Part shown: piece by piece, positions 24,376 through 25,862 of the stretch
Layout of the letters: each line of letters starts with the position of its first letter
How positions within the stretch are numbered: the first letter of the stretch is position 1
Source: Flavobacteriaceae bacterium
Lineage (GTDB): Bacteria > Bacteroidota > Bacteroidia > Flavobacteriales > Flavobacteriaceae
Length of the DNA stretch: 25,862 bases
NCBI GenBank assembly: GCA_023700885.1
Contig: JAMPYA010000009.1
Location: 1-25,862 of the forward strand
Direction of reading: 5' to 3'
The notes under the pieces: generated by a model
What the model saw: the letters and a program-made list of their open reading frames with translations, nothing else
What the model was told of the DNA's origin: nothing
The model's database searches: none
Translations under genes and position numbers: made by a program

Positions 24376-25497
24376 ATGGAAATAATATTAACCATCTTTA
24401 TTGTTTTATTTATTCCTTTACTTATAAAGTATACGGAAAAATCAAAAATTGTAACCGTAATAAGTCCTATTGCTTTAGCATATGTAGCCGGAATATTATT
24501 TTCTTTTTCTACAGTTAAATTAAACCAAGAAATAATTACTCAAACCACAGAAATAAGTATTGCACTCTCTATTTGTTTATTCCTATTAGCATCTAATTTA
24601 GATAAATTAAGAACTTTGCTAAAACCGCTTCTTACATCATTCTTCTTAGGAATTTTAAGTCTATTAATAACCATTTTTTTAGTTTATTTCCTTTTTGGTT
24701 TTTATGATAAAAAATATATTAATATCATAGGCATGTTAGTGGGACTCTATGTTGGTGGCACCCCAAACCTTAATGCTATTGGAATAGCACTCGATGTACC
24801 CAATGAAACCATTGTTTTAGTTAATACCGCTGACATTGCTTTTGGAGGCATTTATTTTTTGTTACTTCTCACTATTGTAAAACCAATACTTTCCTTATTT
24901 CTGCCAAAATATATTACAGGAAATTTTCTTGAAGAAGAATTAAAGGTTGTCAAAAAAACAAATTTATCAGAAAATTTTAAAATGATTTTTTTAGGATTTT
25001 CTACCGCTATAATAATTCTTGGATTTTCTTTCGGATTGGTATTTCTGATGTTTGACGATTTAAATATTCCCGCTTTTCTTATTTTCTTAACAACTTTAAG
25101 CATAGTTGGCGCACAGTTTTCCATCATCAAAAAAATTAAATGGAAGTTTGAAATAGCAGAAGTGCTTTTACTGATTTTTTCTTTTGGAATTGGACTACAA
25201 ATAGACTTTAATTTGCTATTAACTAGCGGTTTAGAAACCTATTTATTGGTTGGTTCAGTTTTTACAGGTACTATTTTAATTCATTATTTATTAGCTTGGA
25301 TTACCAAAACTGATGTTGATACTTTATTAATTAGTTCTACAGCGGCTTTATACGGACCGGCATTTATTGCTCCAATTGCTAAAGCTATCCATAATAAAGA
25401 ATTAATTGTTTACGGAATTGCCTTGGGATTATTGGGCTATATTTTGGGAAATTATTTAGGTTTGGGTATTGCATTTTTACTTCAACTTCTAAGTTAA
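24376..25497 (+). CDS. DUF819 family membrane protein
   Basis: The 373-residue polytopic protein has ten or so hydrophobic segments and the DUF819 layout: an N-terminal SPIALAYVAGILFS, a middle IGMLVGLYVGGTPNLNAIGIAL (about 117-138), NTADIAFGGIYFLLLL, and a C-terminal TAALYGPAFIAPIAKAI. The symmetric GGTPN and YGPA-type reentrant motifs resemble carriers of small organic anions or ions, and DUF819 proteins are often described as putative permeases with no defined substrate. It starts 17 bp after the propeller gene and ends 6 bp before the methyltransferase gene, so it is in the nhaA operon. Confidence 0.85.
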   Translation: MEIILTIFIVLFIPLLIKYTEKSKIVTVISPIALAYVAGILFSFSTVKLNQEIITQTTEISIALSICLFLLASNLDKLRTLLKPLLTSFFLGILSLLITIFLVYFLFGFYDKKYINIIGMLVGLYVGGTPNLNAIGIALDVPNETIVLVNTADIAFGGIYFLLLLTIVKPILSLFLPKYITGNFLEEELKVVKKTNLSENFKMIFLGFSTAIIILGFSFGLVFLMFDDLNIPAFLIFLTTLSIVGAQFSIIKKIKWKFEIAEVLLLIFSFGIGLQIDFNLLLTSGLETYLLVGSVFTGTILIHYLLAWITKTDVDTLLISSTAALYGPAFIAPIAKAIHNKELIVYGIALGLLGYILGNYLGLGIAFLLQLLS

Positions 25498-25503
25498 CTT
25501 AAA

Positions 25504-25862
25504 ATGGAAAATCAAATCAATATCAGCTATTTTAAAAATCCTTTTGGAGAACTGCTTTTAGGAAGTTTTAATCAACAGCTTTGTTTGGCAGACTGGCGTT
25601 ACCGAAAAATGAGAACTGCTATTGATCAACGAATTCAAAACGGATTAAATGCCACATATATTGAAGAAACCACAGAAATAATTGAAGAAACTAAACTTCA
25701 ATTCAACCAATATTTTGAAGGAAATAGAAATGAATTTAACATCCCATTATTATTGGTTGGAACAGATTTTCAAAAAAAAGTGTGGAATAACTTATTGCAA
25801 ATTCCATTCGGAAAAACAAATACTTATTTAGGATTGTCTAAAAAATTAGCCCAAGAAAAAGC
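25504..25862 (+). CDS. Methylated-DNA-protein cysteine methyltransferase (partial)
   Basis: An open frame starts at the ATG 6 bp after the DUF819 gene and runs off the window with 119 full codons. It begins MENQINISYFKNPFGELLLGSF, has ADWRYRK and EETKLQFNQYFEGNRNEFNIPL, and ends VGTDFQKKVWNNLLQIPFGKTNTYLGLSKKLA, matching the N-terminal and DNA-binding-wing entry of Ogt/MGMT enzymes. These remove alkyl groups from O6-guanine onto an active-site cysteine in a PCHR motif, which would lie about 20-25 residues beyond the window edge and so cannot be checked. It appears to be in the nhaA operon, an unusual partner. Confidence 0.88.
   Translation, partial: MENQINISYFKNPFGELLLGSFNQQLCLADWRYRKMRTAIDQRIQNGLNATYIEETTEIIEETKLQFNQYFEGNRNEFNIPLLLVGTDFQKKVWNNLLQIPFGKTNTYLGLSKKLAQEK

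Overview
The window is AT-rich (roughly 30% GC by eye) and looks like chromosome from a Flavobacteriaceae-type member of the Bacteroidota. Supporting signs are the protein families (YyaL/DUF255, TIGR01777, OmpA lipoprotein with glycine zipper, heavy-metal RND cluster, DUF819), poor Shine-Dalgarno sequences, promoter elements matching the Bacteroidota TTG / TAnnTTTG pattern, and strong U-tailed hairpins between convergent genes. I see no rRNA, tRNA, CRISPR array, transposase, integrase or phage gene, and no gene-free stretch above 300 bases.

Layout. 1-5000: a NimA-like flavin protein, a DUF1801 protein, a YyaL-type thioredoxin-fold protein, a TauE/SafE permease on the minus strand whose 3' end overlaps yyaL by 21 bp, and a TIGR01777 epimerase. 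5000-12600: genes in alternating orientation, mostly separated by bidirectional terminators. They are an OB-fold lipoprotein (-), a class IV aminotransferase (+), a stand-alone FabH (-), a secreted S9 peptidase of the glutamyl-endopeptidase type (+), a putative outer-membrane barrel protein (-), and an OmpA/lipocalin lipoprotein pair (-). 12829-14712: htpG.

14889-21289 is the most coherent functional unit: a His-rich small exported protein, a lipoprotein periplasmic adaptor, an RND heavy-metal pump and a TolC-like outer-membrane factor, all on the plus strand. Together they should form a tripartite pump moving metal cations from the periplasm or cytoplasm out of the cell. The pump's TM4 motif looks more like the divalent-cation HME3 class than the Cu/Ag class. 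This cluster is bracketed by two near-identical 53-bp terminator-containing direct repeats (50 of 53 positions), with a further 16-bp half-copy next to htpG. That arrangement is the most interesting structural feature here.

21389-25862: a secreted protein with an apparent TTG start, then a tightly packed run of nhaA, a secreted beta-propeller protein, a DUF819 membrane protein and the 5' part of an O6-methylguanine-DNA methyltransferase cut by the window edge.

I do not see a clearly new multi-gene defence or biosynthetic system. The items most worth following are the repeat-bracketed metal-efflux cassette with its His-rich leader protein, a perfect 28-bp palindrome with a related neighbouring inverted repeat upstream of the barrel gene, and a REP-like hairpin with the GAGCTTGTCGA core.
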